In this document: piece by piece, positions 48,656 through 61,712 of the stretch
How the letters are laid out: each line of letters starts with the position of its first letter
How positions within the stretch are numbered: the first letter of the stretch is position 1
Assembly: GCA_025642065.1 (NCBI GenBank)
Contig: JAODUP010000044.1
Span: 847,001 to 911,000 of the forward strand
Direction: 5' to 3'
Length of the DNA stretch: 64,000 nucleotides
Source of the DNA: Paralvinella palmiformis
Lineage: Eukaryota > Annelida > Polychaeta > Terebellida > Alvinellidae
Program-made: the position numbers and the translations under genes
Notes under the pieces: generated by a model
Database searches by the model: none
What the model saw: the letters and a program-made list of their open reading frames with translations, nothing else
Told to the model about the DNA's origin: nothing

Positions 48656-48664
48656 GGCCGCCAT
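48656..48664 (-). promoter_or_regulatory. YY1-like ATGGCGGCC near the C2CD3 start; contains a 12-codon upstream ORF
   Basis: The minus strand reads GATGGCGGCC about 95 bp upstream of the C2CD3 ATG. ATGGCGGC is a common YY1 element at animal transcription starts. Its ATG opens a 12-codon frame ending TAA at 48626, out of the main CDS. Start-site position is inferred only. Confidence 0.35.
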
Positions 48665-48895
48665 CAATGTAATCTCGCTCTACATAACGCAGAAAACGAG
48701 ATCTGATCGATAGCGCCCCTAGTGAATATAGATCATTTATTCATGCAAAAATTAGCTAGTTCCTTGGTCTTTCACCAGGCTGAGACACTGTAGTTGTGAA
48801 AGTATTCTCTGGTCAATGTCTCTGCTCAAGGGCATAATTAGCTATTGCTATCGTAATTTATTTGTTTGATTGCTTCCAACGGATTATAGAAATAT

Positions 48896-49380
48896 CCTAA
48901 GGATGGTTTCGAGAGGAACAGTACCGGGACCACTGCTGTTCTTAATGTTCATTAAATACCTTCTCCAAGGCGTCACTTCATGCGTTAGGGTGGGTGTTTG
49001 CGGATGATTGTATCCTCTATCGAAAGATAGAGAGCCCAACTGATTCAGACTTTCTTCTAGACTAACCCAACACCCTACAATGCTGGGGGAAAAAATGGCT
49101 AATGGAATTTCACCCAGAAAGGTGTCACATATTGCGAGTCACCAACAAACACAATGCCATTTAGGAGGACTACATTATCCATGGTCATACCTTGATAAAC
49201 AACAAACGTTGCCAAATACCTTGGCGTGGAACTGCACAATAAGCTTAGCTGGCAGAAGCACATCCACAGCACAGCCCGCAAAGCAGATGCCACACGTGCA
49301 TTTATCCAAAGAAACATGCGAGGATGCCCAAGAGACACTAGTGCTACTCCACACTCGTTAGACCTATCATGGATTTTTAG
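48896..49380 (+). mobile_element. Jockey-like non-LTR retrotransposon remnant (reverse transcriptase)
   Basis: The plus strand, over shifted frames, shows GTVPGPLLFLMF, VFADDCILYRKIESPTDSD (the ADD catalytic pair), WLMEFHPERCHILRVTNKHN, KYLGVELHNKLSWQKHIHS and AFIQRNMRGCPR. Both ends are truncated and frames are broken. Confidence 0.8.
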
Positions 49381-49739
49381 TTAGTTTGATAGATAGATAT
49401 TTATTCAGAAACATACGTTATATATACGCATATATACAAACATTATACAATAATAACAAACATAAACAGTATGTTTCCGAGGAGTCACACAGCACAAGGT
49501 GGTCCAATTTAAAATGTGTGATGGTTAGAGTCGTAACTAGTACTGATAGTGATATTAAAAAAATTATTTATATCACAAATAGTAATTAATTATGATAATA
49601 ATGATTGTGACAATAAATAATATTATTCATCATCCTCGTCATCACCATCATCATTTTAATATTAATTATAATAATATAATATCACTAATATAATAAAATT
49701 GTGTAACATAGTATTATTAGTAAGTGGTGTGATAAAGCT

Positions 49740-50240
49740 TTGTTGTTAGTATTTATTCAACATGTTGGACTTTAATTGTGTATGAGTTATTTAAATATTT
49801 GTTGTTGTTTGATATCATAATCAATATGTGTATTCAAATTTTTTAGAAATTGTTCTTTATTTTGCGTGAAGAGCACATAATTAATTTTTCCTATATTTAA
49901 AAAAAATTTCTTTGATCCAAACCATTGTTCCAATATTTCGAGATTCGAGTTAGTCAATATGTAGAATTATTGAATGTTAGACGATGATATGCACCGAGTA
50001 ATATCATCAACAAATATTAGATAGACAGTTTGGTAAATCATTAGTATTTAATATAAATAGTAAAAGGTCTTAGACCCGATCCTTGTGGAACTCCACATTA
50101 CATGGTTGTTATTTTTACTGTTTTATTCTTATATTGTAAATAATTGTGTTCTGTTATTAATAAAATTCTTAAACCATTCTAAGACAACCCTTCTGACACC
50201 ACACCAGTCAAGTTTGTCAAGTATCATTTTATGATTATTT
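49740..50240 (-). mobile_element. second non-LTR retrotransposon remnant (reverse transcriptase)
   Basis: Minus strand: ILDKLDWCGVRRVVLEWFKN, then CGVPQGSGLRPF, a decayed VDDITRCISSSN and LEILEQWFGSKK. Multiple stops. Opposite orientation and a different clade from the element at 48896. Confidence 0.75.
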
Positions 50241-50527
50241 AATATCAGTCATCTTTTACTTTATTTGACTTGTTTCTGTCAATAACATTTAATATGTCTC
50301 TTTGATCTGGAAACAGGGATAAACTAATTTACATACTCAATCATAATTGACGTATACCAGGATTGTTCAGTGTATATTTTGATCACCTTGTTTCATTAAT
50401 CAGTCGGAATAACACACGAAAGGTTAAATAGTTCATTCCTACGTAATCTTTACCGAACATTTTCCCTATGGTTAGTTGACGTAGCTAACACGCCAACGAT
50501 GGGTAGTCAGTCGTACGCCATTACGTC

Positions 50528-50697
50528 GCCGGTGCCTCAGTGGTCTAGTTGGTAGTGCGTTGGACCACAAATCACTACCACCCGTGTTCGAATCTCGGCG
50601 TGGGCATATCTGAAGGGTGTTTCATCTTTGACTTCGCTTCATTACCCATTCAGCCCAACATATGCACAAAATGGTCGTAAAACATCAATCATCAACA
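50528..50697 (+). mobile_element. tRNA-derived SINE, copy 6 (intergenic)
   Basis: Head TGGTCTAGTTGGTAGTGCG, B-box-like TGTTCGAATCTCGGCG, tail CATCAATCATCAA. The body has a small deletion (no GGAAGTCGCTCGG block). No target duplication recognised. Confidence 0.85.
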
Positions 50698-51118
50698 CCG
50701 ATGTCTTTTCTCAACAAGCATCACATACATTAATACCCCTTCGTCGGTCTTTTAAGTCACTCAGTGTTGAAGGCTTTTCTGAAGTCTAAATAGGTTAAAT
50801 CCTGTATCTAAGATCCACCATTTAGATCGACTGTAATCCGGTCCTTATGGTACGATTGGTCGACGTCATTCCAAGGCAACAACCAATAAAGGAATTGTAC
50901 AGAACAATGAATCTAATATTCCCTGGATATTTTACAGCTTCATCGGCTATTCACCTCAGTGCCTTCATTCGATGATATGCCAGATCAATTGAAGGTTGAC
51001 AGGTACTCCCTATTTGTAGAATATAACATTATATCGAAATATTAAAAAATAATCCGTCTTTGTATTTCAAAGGTATTCGTCGTGTTTCTACTCAATATTC
51101 AAATTTTTAACAAGCTGT

Positions 51119-51121
<3 letters not shown>

Positions 51122-51184
<63 letters not shown>
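51122..51184. repeat. (GT)n(GA)n compound microsatellite
   Basis: About 14 GT then about 17 GA units. Confidence 0.95.
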
Positions 51185-51188
<4 letters not shown>

Positions 51189-51504
51189 AAGCGACGTAAA
51201 GCAAGTGAAAAACAAGCGAACCGTAATACTTCAGTAAATATATGAATGAATGAATGAATGAATGAATTAATTAATTAAACAATAAAAACAACAAAATAAA
51301 ACAAAACATTCGAGAAATATGATTGGAAGTATATGTTCAATTACAGAACAAATGCATAGTTAGAGTAATATTATATTGACCATATTTTCAACTGTACAAC
51401 AATTGAATAAAAGTATAAACATGCCCGTAATTACCGAGTATATTTAATGCGCATGAAATGGTATTGCACAATCCGTAGCACAGAGTGTGGGTGTGCAGAA
51501 TAAT

Positions 51505-51672
51505 ATGGCGGCAATAAATTTAAACGTGGATACAAGCAAAGAAACATACTTTACCGTTACCCTTTTACAATGTGACCGGAAGGTGGAACAAACTTTAAAG
51601 GGACAGAACAGAACACGGCGAATTGCTTTCGTCAAAACTGTTTTGGGAGGGTATCTTTTATATAATACATAA
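51505..51672 (+). CDS. possible short coding exon or small ORF, unknown product
   Basis: 55 codons starting MAAINLNVDTSKETYF and ending in a TAA. The start sits in AATATGGCGGC, a YY1-like first-exon context, and the stretch is less AT-rich than its surroundings. I recognise no domain, no clear donor and no downstream exon. It could be chance. Confidence 0.2.
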   Translation: MAAINLNVDTSKETYFTVTLLQCDRKVEQTLKGQNRTRRIAFVKTVLGGYLLYNT

Positions 51673-51822
51673 AGCGACGTTTCCAAGAATTCACGCTTTC
51701 TTCCACGATATACATGGGAGTTTTCTGTCAATCAATATGTCGATGTCTTGATAAGCGCCGAGACACCATATCCGTTTACACATTGATGAGATTTCACGAA
51801 CACAGACAGCCTTTGGCGAAGA

Positions 51823-51830
51823 TGACGTCA
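51823..51830. promoter_or_regulatory. palindromic CRE-like TGACGTCA
   Basis: Perfect cAMP-response-element palindrome followed by CTTCC, in the divergent intergenic region, 2.2 kb upstream of the CNBD2-like start. A match of this length can be chance. Confidence 0.25.
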
Positions 51831-51892
51831 CTTCCACGAATAATCATTTTCCGGGTGTGCCTGCCTGCTTGCCTTACCCAATATGATTCTAA

Positions 51893-52015
51893 TATACATA
51901 CATAAATACATAAATACATAATACATAATATATACATACATACATACATACATACATACATACATACATACATACATACATACATACATACAACACACAC
52001 ACAACACACACACAC

Positions 52016-52108
<93 letters not shown>
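51893..52108. repeat. long compound microsatellite (CATA)n (CA)n (TA)n
   Basis: About 215 bp of CATA units, then interrupted CA, then about 28 TA units. The open frames it creates on the minus strand are artefacts. Confidence 0.95.
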
Positions 52109-52111
<3 letters not shown>

Positions 52112-52199
52112 AAATACACATTTAAACCATTTGAACCCACTGGTATGCCATGGCCAAGATAATAGAGTTAGCAAACATACAAATAGCAATGCTCTTAAA

Positions 52200-53060
52200 T
52201 GCTTTGACCCTATTGAGTTATGAAAATGTCACGTCATCGTGACATCAACTGACCCCTAAGGACACAAGGGGTGATAAATTTATCGACCAGTCAAGCGAAA
52301 TTAAATAATTTAGCACATTTCCACACCGCAAAGCGACGATATGAACCAATGTCACGACTGGTGAACCAATTGGCTTTGTCTCATATCTTCCGGTAACCAT
52401 GGACGCGGCAAGAGGCGGCTGTATGCCCGGGAATGAATACTCTCCGCCGTTGGTTGTCCAGTGCTAGCCTTTGTGTTCCAAATCGGGCATGAATATAGAT
52501 TTATTACTTCTGCCGGCGAACAATGCCGTCTTTTTACGTCATCGATTGGCCAACATCGCCAAACGGATGCGATATAGGCAATAATCTTCGCTAAGAATTG
52601 GCCACTGGCCAGGAATATTAGGTCTTCTCTTAGTTTACTCGTTAAACCAAAAACTTCCAACCACCGGCCTAATGTTCTCTGTCAGAATCGAAGTTCGATT
52701 GTCAACCTTCGTGTTTCTCTTTGGTTGGCCGCTGAATCTGCCATCGAGAAGCGCGATGGCCGATGGACAACACATTAAGAAAAGCCTTCAATAAATATTT
52801 GCCGAAATGTTTTAGAAATGGCTCGTAGACAAAGCTGCGTTGTTTCCGACAGTCCGCTTGGCATTGTGTGGAGTCAGCTGTCACGGTAATAACAATTGGA
52901 ATAGTCACCGCTCTACGTCTACCGAGACAAATAATAAATATAATTGGCTAAAAAAAGAAGATTTTGTTTGTGAAGAGGAAACATGATGTTGTTTTGTGTT
53001 ATAGCTAATTATGGGGATTATGATGGCAGCGTATATATATACTCGCACATAGGCGCATAC
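52200..53060. other. GC-balanced intergenic stretch
   Basis: Non-repetitive and richer in CpG than the introns. It may hold promoter or enhancer sequence for the divergent genes. No exon is supported. Confidence 0.35.
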
Positions 53061-53083
53061 ACCTAAGCACACACGTATGCACA

Positions 53084-53090
53084 CACACGT

Positions 53091-53144
<54 letters not shown>

Positions 53145-53310
53145 CACACACACACACACACATGAAACACAAATGAACAGAGGTACACACATTATTATAT
53201 ATATATTTTTAACATACCTAAGTGCACATTTATGCCGGCGCGCACACACCCAAACAAATAAACAAACAAACAAACACACACGCGCGCGCGCCCGCGCCCG
53301 CGCCCACGCA
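53084..53310. repeat. CA, CAAA and CG-rich low-complexity tracts
   Basis: (CA)n at 53084-53161, CAAACAAA units at 53250-53275, then CGCGCG/CCCGCG at 53280-53306. Confidence 0.9.
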
Positions 53311-53767
53311 TCAAATCGATGCTTGACTCTGTCGGCGGTCTCTCACTGTTGCTCCATTGTTTATCATTGTTATTACTGTATTCATAATCTGTTCTACCGT
53401 CAGAAAGTCCTCCATCAGAACCATGGTTAGAGGAGACATTACGACGGATCTGTAGTAGATAACCTCTACATCCACTGCATCCAGACCAAACGACGTTCTG
53501 GATCCGATCCATCGGCTCCGTTTCTGTAGCCGAACCATCGTGGACACTCCAGCCTGCTTCAACTGATCAAACATCCCGGATCAGGTCAGGACGACAGCGG
53601 GTTGTCTTCGATCACGTGCGTCGAGGACGAGATATTTCCGGAAGCTGGAGAGACCTACTAGCCGAAGTTGATGATCAATATTTAGACCTGCATATTAAAC
53701 AAACAACATAGAAACCGGATCATTGACGTGGATAGAGATAGATGGCTCAAGAGTTTAGTTAGAGTTT

Positions 53768-53768
<1 letters not shown>

Positions 53769-53816
<48 letters not shown>
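53769..53816. repeat. (GA)n microsatellite
   Basis: About 24 GA units, 260 bp upstream of the CNBD2-like start codon. Confidence 0.95.
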
Positions 53817-53819
<3 letters not shown>

Positions 53820-54075
53820 TGGACACCATCAGCAATCGACCCGTAACACGCGCCCACGATGTGCATCCTGAGCTATAAAGGACCATATCGAGCGATCTTC
53901 CGTTCGGAGAATGGCCGGTATCAGCCAATGCTTACATAGCTCTGACATAAAAACAGGTGAAATGGATAGAATATTCACAACGATAACGATCTTATGAGAA
54001 GAGCCCATCGGTGACAATGTCCGGAGCGAGTGTCGATAGCAACAGACGAGATGGTCGCATCTCAGAATCAATAGC

Positions 54076-55005
54076 ATGAAGGCAACAGTACTTGACATCG
54101 CACGCACGCCGACATCAGTTGCCATGGAGAATGGAAAGACGACCGGACGCCATATTGTCGCATCGACGCATCACGTGAGTTTCATCACCAGACCGCACAC
54201 GTCGCCCAAGGACGCGAGTTTCGCGTCGAACGATGACATCAGCGTCATGGAGAAGTGCTCGGAAGAGTTTGCTGTGATGTCAAAGAACCATGGAAACTCC
54301 AAGAAGCGGGAGCGAACATTTCGTCGAATCCCGTCTAATATTGGGATCCGGACGACGACGGCTGATCCGAGCACAGCTAGCACGCCAATCATCCGAATCT
54401 GGGAATGTCCAGATGGTGGGCAGAACTCCAGTGATGAGGATGATTTCAGGGCGACCACGCGAAACGTTGAATCTACAAGATCTTCAAGCGTCGGGATCCA
54501 GAAAGGATCCTCAATTGTTGGCGACGTATTCTCTATTAGTACGATAAATGATAGATCTGTGTCATCACACGTACAACCGAAGGTAGTCCGTCGACAAAGC
54601 AGCAAACCGGGTCATCCGGAATGGAAGAAGCTACACCACGTACAACACGGAATGCGTCGCGAATTTGCAGAATTGCCAGGAGACAAATTCGTCCGGATCC
54701 TGAAGGGTCTGCGGATCATCGTCGGCTTCTGTCTGGCTATTAAAAGGTGATTCGGATGCATCACCATTTGGATTTATGATATTTCCAACTGAATTTCACA
54801 TTCTAATAATTATCTCCCATTTGTTTTTGTTGTTCTTGTTTACAGATGCGCACAACAACACACCGAGTCTAATGTCTCAAGTATGTTGAATGAACTGGAA
54901 GAACATATCAGTGACAACACGCCATTCAGCATTATTAATTTAGATCTGGATCAGCTAAAAGAATCCGGAGTATCAAAGCCTGTGGTATGTGTTAAGGTGT
55001 TCTTT

Positions 55006-55054
<49 letters not shown>

Positions 55055-55547
55055 ATCTATGTATAGATGTTTTCGGATTCAGTTAATCATTCCCATTCGT
55101 AAACATTACATACTATACTAAGTACCTCGTTCAGTTGATTGAATTTTACGGAGACGATTAGAATCGAATTATTTAACCGATCGGAGTATTTTAGAACCTT
55201 GGTACTTTATAATATCAAATCTTTTAAAACCATAACATTATTGTATAAAAGTGTTGTCTTAGGCTTTGTCTACACTCTGTCGACCTTCGCTTCTATTTAA
55301 CTAACAATCGTCTACTGACTATTTTGCATATGTCTATACAATCTAGTTAAGGATTCAGCTTCCGGACGGGTTAAGTGTACTTAGCGTTATAGAATTTGTA
55401 TACCAGTAAATTACGCACGCGTCGTGTTTCCATGGTGATCTGTATATTTGTGTTTGTTTTCAGAAACATTTGGGACACAGACTTAGATCTATTCTATACA
55501 TTCCTCCGGAGAAAAGATCAATGGAAGATGTCAGGAAGGTAACTAAC

Positions 55548-55609
<62 letters not shown>

Positions 55610-58600
55610 CTCACATCGACACGAATGGTATTTTCGTAATTCAAAGCTGACCATACTATAAGAAAAACCGTCTTTTACAGTTTGTTTTATGTTCAAAATC
55701 ATTTGACCAAATGTTATGCTATGAAAGAGAATGTGAAATTGCCTTAACTGATATTTTCTAGAATTAATTGATCCGTTTGTTGTTGACGTCTTCAATATCA
55801 TAAATATTATTTATCTTCCAAGTTGCGGATATATCTGTCATCAACTGATCTTCTTTTGTTTTGATTGAAAGTTCATTTTGATTTTGTGGTGTCATTTTCG
55901 AGGAATCGGCAGTCAGAAACTTATTGTTGCAATTCAATTTATTATTAAATTAATGTTTTTAATTCACAGGCGACATTTTTGTTTTTCTCATCGCCTAAAT
56001 TTCTATATTTATTCAATTGAAACCTACAAATAAATAACAAAATAACTATTTAATAAACAGTTAATAAACATGTTATATTTATTTAATTGAAACATACATA
56101 TAAATAACAGAATAAACATTTAATAAACATTTAACAGGTTCATTTGAAAAATGCGAAAAAGCCATTTTAGTCAATTATATGATAACCAGTTTCGTAGGTC
56201 ACATAACTATTTGTGACCCTTTTGTATGGAAGTTAACAAAGGAAAAAATCGATTATCTTCATGTTTCTGTTGCTGTTTATTTACCGATATTTCGTCACAT
56301 GATGTCATAGTTCTTGGCCAAGAAACGACCTATAAATACAACTTTAATACGTCTATGATTTTTATATTGTTATTATCATTATTCTGGTCGGAGTACATGA
56401 CAGACGTTGAACTCTGGTCGTAAAAAGGTGATATGATTGTATGATTGGCTAATTGATTGATTGATTGATTGATTGACTGGTAGTTTGATTGATTGACTGA
56501 CTGATTGATTAATTGGTTGATTGATTGACTTATCGATTAACTGATTGATTGATTGGTTGGTTGATCAACTGATTGCTTGATTGGGTGAGTGAGTGAGTGA
56601 GTGAGTGAGTATGTCTATCACTGAGCTTCAAGTCCTTTAACAGGAAATGAGGTGATCACATGAAATCATTCACATACATAGCTGATTCTGGCACATCGTC
56701 TTTGAGACATAGTAATTTGCTGTTGACTATAAATTGTTGTGTTAATGTAGTTTACATCTTGAATATATGTATTGACTTATCATTGAACAACACGTACGTC
56801 TTGTTTACTGCGAGTTGTGGTGTCAAATGGTACTTTTTCTATGTGCTTCCGCTTTCTGTACGAAGCCTACATAAAACCGCATCCTCGTGAGCGTGATACA
56901 TTTGTTACGTATGAAAAGCAGATTACCTGAGATCCACAGGGTGATGAGTATCCCAGTTATATATATATATGCGTATGTATATTGATGTGTGGCAGTGTAT
57001 GTTTTTGTATATTTAGATTCATACACATTGATTTATCTATGTATAGTTTTATTCAGGTATAGGTTTCAAAGGATGGTTAGGTGTTGATGTTCTGAGGCAG
57101 TACCACCGTATATAATGCATCATAAAACACACATTTATATATTATTTATATCGGATGGCATGGTAACAATAGCAGAACATACACTGTTACGTCAATGGCT
57201 ATAGATGAAGGCTAGAGATAATCACATTAACAGTCTGCTTCAAATAAGCAAATCCTAGACTGTCCAGAATCTTTTATTTGATCTCTGTTGTCTTCTTTTT
57301 CACCTGATACGAGCTTCGGACACTTGAAACTTTTAGATGAACTGTTGCATCGACATAAACATTAGGATTTGTGAGGACATTGTTGTCTTAAGGAAATCCA
57401 CTGTACAGTAAAAGTTTAGATGTAATATCTATTTCGTGAATGGTGCTATATTCTACATCTTTTTGGCTGCTGCTTTCAAATTTTGATGTTAGGCTTCTTT
57501 AGGTTCTTCATCGTCGCGCTTGACTGATAAATATGAAAATTAATAAACTCTGTAATAAATCGATGACAAGTTCATCTTTTTTATATGAATCACAATTAAA
57601 GATCTAGGCTTATTTTATATATGGAAAGGGGGGCGGGAGATCACGGTCAGAAAGGAGGAGAGTGAAATGGAACGTGGGAGATAAAAATGTTCGAAACAGT
57701 TAGATAAAGACGGATGGTGAGTGAGTTAGAGAGGCAACGTCTAATGTGGACATGCTACACATACGGAGTGAAGAGTCTTGAACCAAATTCTCGCTTCGAG
57801 GTCGCATCTTTTATTTAACCACTCATCAACACAAATAGATTCCATATAACAGGCTAACTGCCGAAGCTGCATTCTTCTAAATTAGCATATGGGACTGGCT
57901 AATGACAGGAGATTTCTAACTTATTACCTATATGTATGCTTACAATTAGAAACTTTAGGAAGTCACACTAATTGTTTCATACATCACGCGATTGTGTCCA
58001 CTTGTAACCTGACAGCGTACGCATTTGTGTTAGAAAAAATGACATCTTAAGAGTCATCTCAAACCAAATTAAGGTATCAATCATCTTCAGGTCGAGAGTA
58101 CAATGTGGTTCAACAAAAGGATAATTTAAGACTCAGTAAATCGGGTAACTTATTGGCGCTGGTTGATTGACTTTGGGAATAATAAGGGCCCTATTCCAAC
58201 TAATGTTGGCATAAATAACTGCCCATTAAATAAATACACACACACACGCACACACACGCATGCACACACGCACGCACGCACACACGCACACAAACACACA
58301 CAGAGAGAGAGAGAGAGGGAGATAGTGAGTGAGTGAGTGAGTGAGTGAGTGAGTGAGTGAGTGAGTGAGTGAACACACACACATACCACACATACATCAC
58401 CCTTCCCCCAGATAATTACTACAATGAGCCATTAATATTTATTTTCTATTACAGATATTTGTCTTCTTGAGAATGTTGCCCACTTTCCGTAATTGGACGG
58501 TTGTGATTTTATTGAACTTTTGTCGCTACGCTGTTTATCAAAAGTAAGCGTGAAAATGCCTGTCTATCATTAAATGTATCTACAGCTTCGTACTAATGTC

Positions 58601-60320
58601 TTCAATGTGTGTGTGTGTGTGTGTATATATGTGTGTGTGTGTGTGTATGTGTGTGTGTTCAACTATTAATCAAAAGGCGAAATTTTCTACAGGTATCAGC
58701 CAAAGCAAGTTATTATAAAGAGAGGCCATTATCCGGAAGGTTATTATATTATATTGTCCGGTAAAGTGTTAGTCAGTGAATGTGTTGCGGGAGTAGGTGG
58801 CGACACCAGCCGGTCAACGTACGAACTAACATGTGGAGATATTTTTGGTGTAAGTAGCGTTATGTAAACATTACTTTTCTCTTGTCTGTAGTTAGTTACA
58901 TTGAACATGAATTATATATTAACGTTTGAACGAGTATTGTGGGTTTAGCAGTATGTGGGACGATCGTTTGCTCGAGTGAATGTCAATCAATTGTTGGTGT
59001 CGGTAAATAGTGGTTCCGCAGAGCTTTAGTCATGCGTGGCCATCTCCACTCTGTTATGTAAAGATGTCAATAGATGGAGTATGTATGTTGATCAATGTAA
59101 TATAAAGGAAGACTATCCGAACGATGGATGTATATATCATATGTAATAATCTATATAGCAACACACACACGCGCGCGCGCACACACACACATCCCTCACG
59201 CACACGTGCACACGTGCAAACACACACACACACACACACACACAGATAGATAGATAGATAGAGTACTGCGAATACCTAATCGCGCCAAAGCGCGCGGGCA
59301 TAAACAAAACACATACACGTACATAGAGAGAGAGAGAAGAGAGAGAGAGGAGTGTCTTCTAAATACTGAATATTCATAAAGGTAATTACGGATGATAATG
59401 TTGCTGATGACGAAAAATATTGTCATAATTATGGGTGTCATAATATACGTCTCGTCTCAATACCACATATTGAGCACTCCCATAGCACAGTACGCAGTAC
59501 AAGACATCGGAAACCTCTAGGTCGGGGTACACATTCCAATGTTAGCCCATGTTCGCGGGATGTTTCGTCCGATTATGTCATTCTCCTAGGAAGTCACTCA
59601 CTCACTCACTCACTCACTCACTCACTCACTCACTCACTCACTCACTCACTCACTCACTCACTCACTCAGCACTTACCAAGCCAATCTCTTGGTGCTCTAC
59701 TGATACAAAAGACGATCCTTCAATTTATAAATACCATCTGTTTGTGGACGTTCCAGGATAAGGAGCTCGTAGATAACCTTCCCAGACAGAGTACTGTAAT
59801 CTGCCGGACAGAATGTGAGTTGTTAACAGCATCGAGAGAGGTAAGAAGTGATACCATTATATAGTGCAGCTTGTAACGTGCTAATTCGACACGTAGGCCT
59901 ATACAATGTGCATAATACTTGAAATAAGACTGAATACCTTCTCCTAATCTTTGGCGGCCGAAATTCTTACAGATTCAATCCGAACGTGGGTCGTTCGGAG
60001 AACTTTCTGTTCGTCGTTTCCTCTATTTTAGACGCATTTTTGTCACTTTGTGAATGATCGATTGTGTAAAAAACTTAGCAAATTCGGTGTACATACTTCA
60101 GTGTGTCGTATCAAACAAGCTATAGGTTTTCTAACATAATTATAGACGGGGTAGTGCCCATCTAACCTCTAAAGGCTACGCCTTGTCCCACTTTCGTTAA
60201 CTATCGATTTTTATTTTCTATTCGCACCAACACCATTACAGCTTCAGTGAGAAAACCTGCTTCTACGAATTTCAGATATTGATTTATACTTTGTGCCTTT
60301 TCACCCGTTTCTATCCCTCG

Positions 60321-60352
<32 letters not shown>

Positions 60353-60875
60353 GTAACTATGTGCTTATAAGGCTTACTGGCGCAAAAGACTTACAAGAAG
60401 ACTTAAATTACTACTTAATGCTCCACGTGAAATCATTAACTCCATGACTCTTACATGTGAACGAATAACGCTTAATCCGTGGAGTATTACAATGACCTCT
60501 AACATCTTATGTAAACCTCTTCATCTGGAGTGTTTACAGGACGATAATAAGAACGAAATTGTCAGATTTGTATTAAGATCTCGACGTAGGCGTGTATATT
60601 ATATTAGTATTAAAAAGGTTTGGTATACGGTTGTCTTGGGTTATGCCATAATAATAATAATGTCTCACTAATACTAGTTTTATTCCGTACGAGAAAATGA
60701 AGAAGATACAAGCAAATAAACAGATAAAAACGATGAATGGGAGAACAAAGTGTGTGGGGAGGAGTGCGTGTGTGTGTGTACGCGCACGCGTGTGTATATG
60801 TGAGTGTGTGAGTAAAACTATACGTAAACACACATACTAGACACACATATAAGAGAAAGACTTACATAAAAACGT

Positions 60876-60924
<49 letters not shown>

Positions 60925-61207
60925 AGAGAGAGAGAGAAGAGAGATAGCTATAGAGATAAACGGAACAAAATATTCTTCTATATAGTACAACAATTTTACT
61001 TGTTTACATATAGTACTCCAGCAGTAATGGCTTCTTGAGGGCTTGTTGTTAAGTCTATTTGGTGACAAGGTAATAGATTTGTCTTATCATTTATCAGGTA
61101 TATTATTTATTGGTTGATAATATAAGTATATATGGACGTGGTTTGTGTAGCTATTATTACTAATGAAATTCATCATTATAAATGCGAAAATGGACACACA
61201 CACACAT

Positions 61208-61241
<34 letters not shown>

Positions 61242-61676
61242 TGAGTGAGAGAATGTATATCTGTGTGTGCGTGTGTGTGTGCATGCGTACGTGCGTGCGT
61301 GCTTGTATTACATACAACCTTTGGTGTGGTGGACGTTAGTTTTATTGGAAACAAGCAGGAATATCTCAGAACAAACAAACAACACCTGCCAAAGCTACTA
61401 ACAAAGGAAACCAATCAAAGTTCTCAGCAATGTTCGAATCATGTTCGTCATACAGGTTACACATACCTGAGCTTTATATCGTACAATTGTACTAACTTAG
61501 CTAACCAAACACTGCCTATTATGTGAATGTTCATAACGCTCTGCGCCTCACACGGAGAAGGCAATTGGTAAACGTTTATTGATCTAAACTGAAACAGGAA
61601 TAATCGCGACTAAATTAAACTGAATTACCTCGCCCCAATTTCACAGTAAGGTTATTGATATATATATATGTCAATA

Positions 61677-61712
<36 letters not shown>

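Larger units (their letters stand above)
55539..58454. other. CNBD2-like intron 3 contents
   Basis: 2.9 kb. Holds (TA)n at 55553-55608, a degenerate TTGA/GATT array at 56440-56590 running into (GAGT)n at 56586-56612, and the compound CA/GA/GAGT tract at 58236-58385. No exon recognised between. Confidence 0.75.

Noticed and set aside
51794..52189. Minus-strand open frames up to 131 aa of VCVC/YIYI/MYVC repeats
   Set aside because: They are translations of the CATA, CA and TA microsatellite, not genes. The same applies to frames at 52905-53279, 53077-53430, 58150-58400, 59054-59441, 60573-60846 and 61087-61414.
54171..54605. 144-aa minus-strand ORF
   Set aside because: Exact antisense shadow of exon 1 of the CNBD2-like gene, with no domain of its own.
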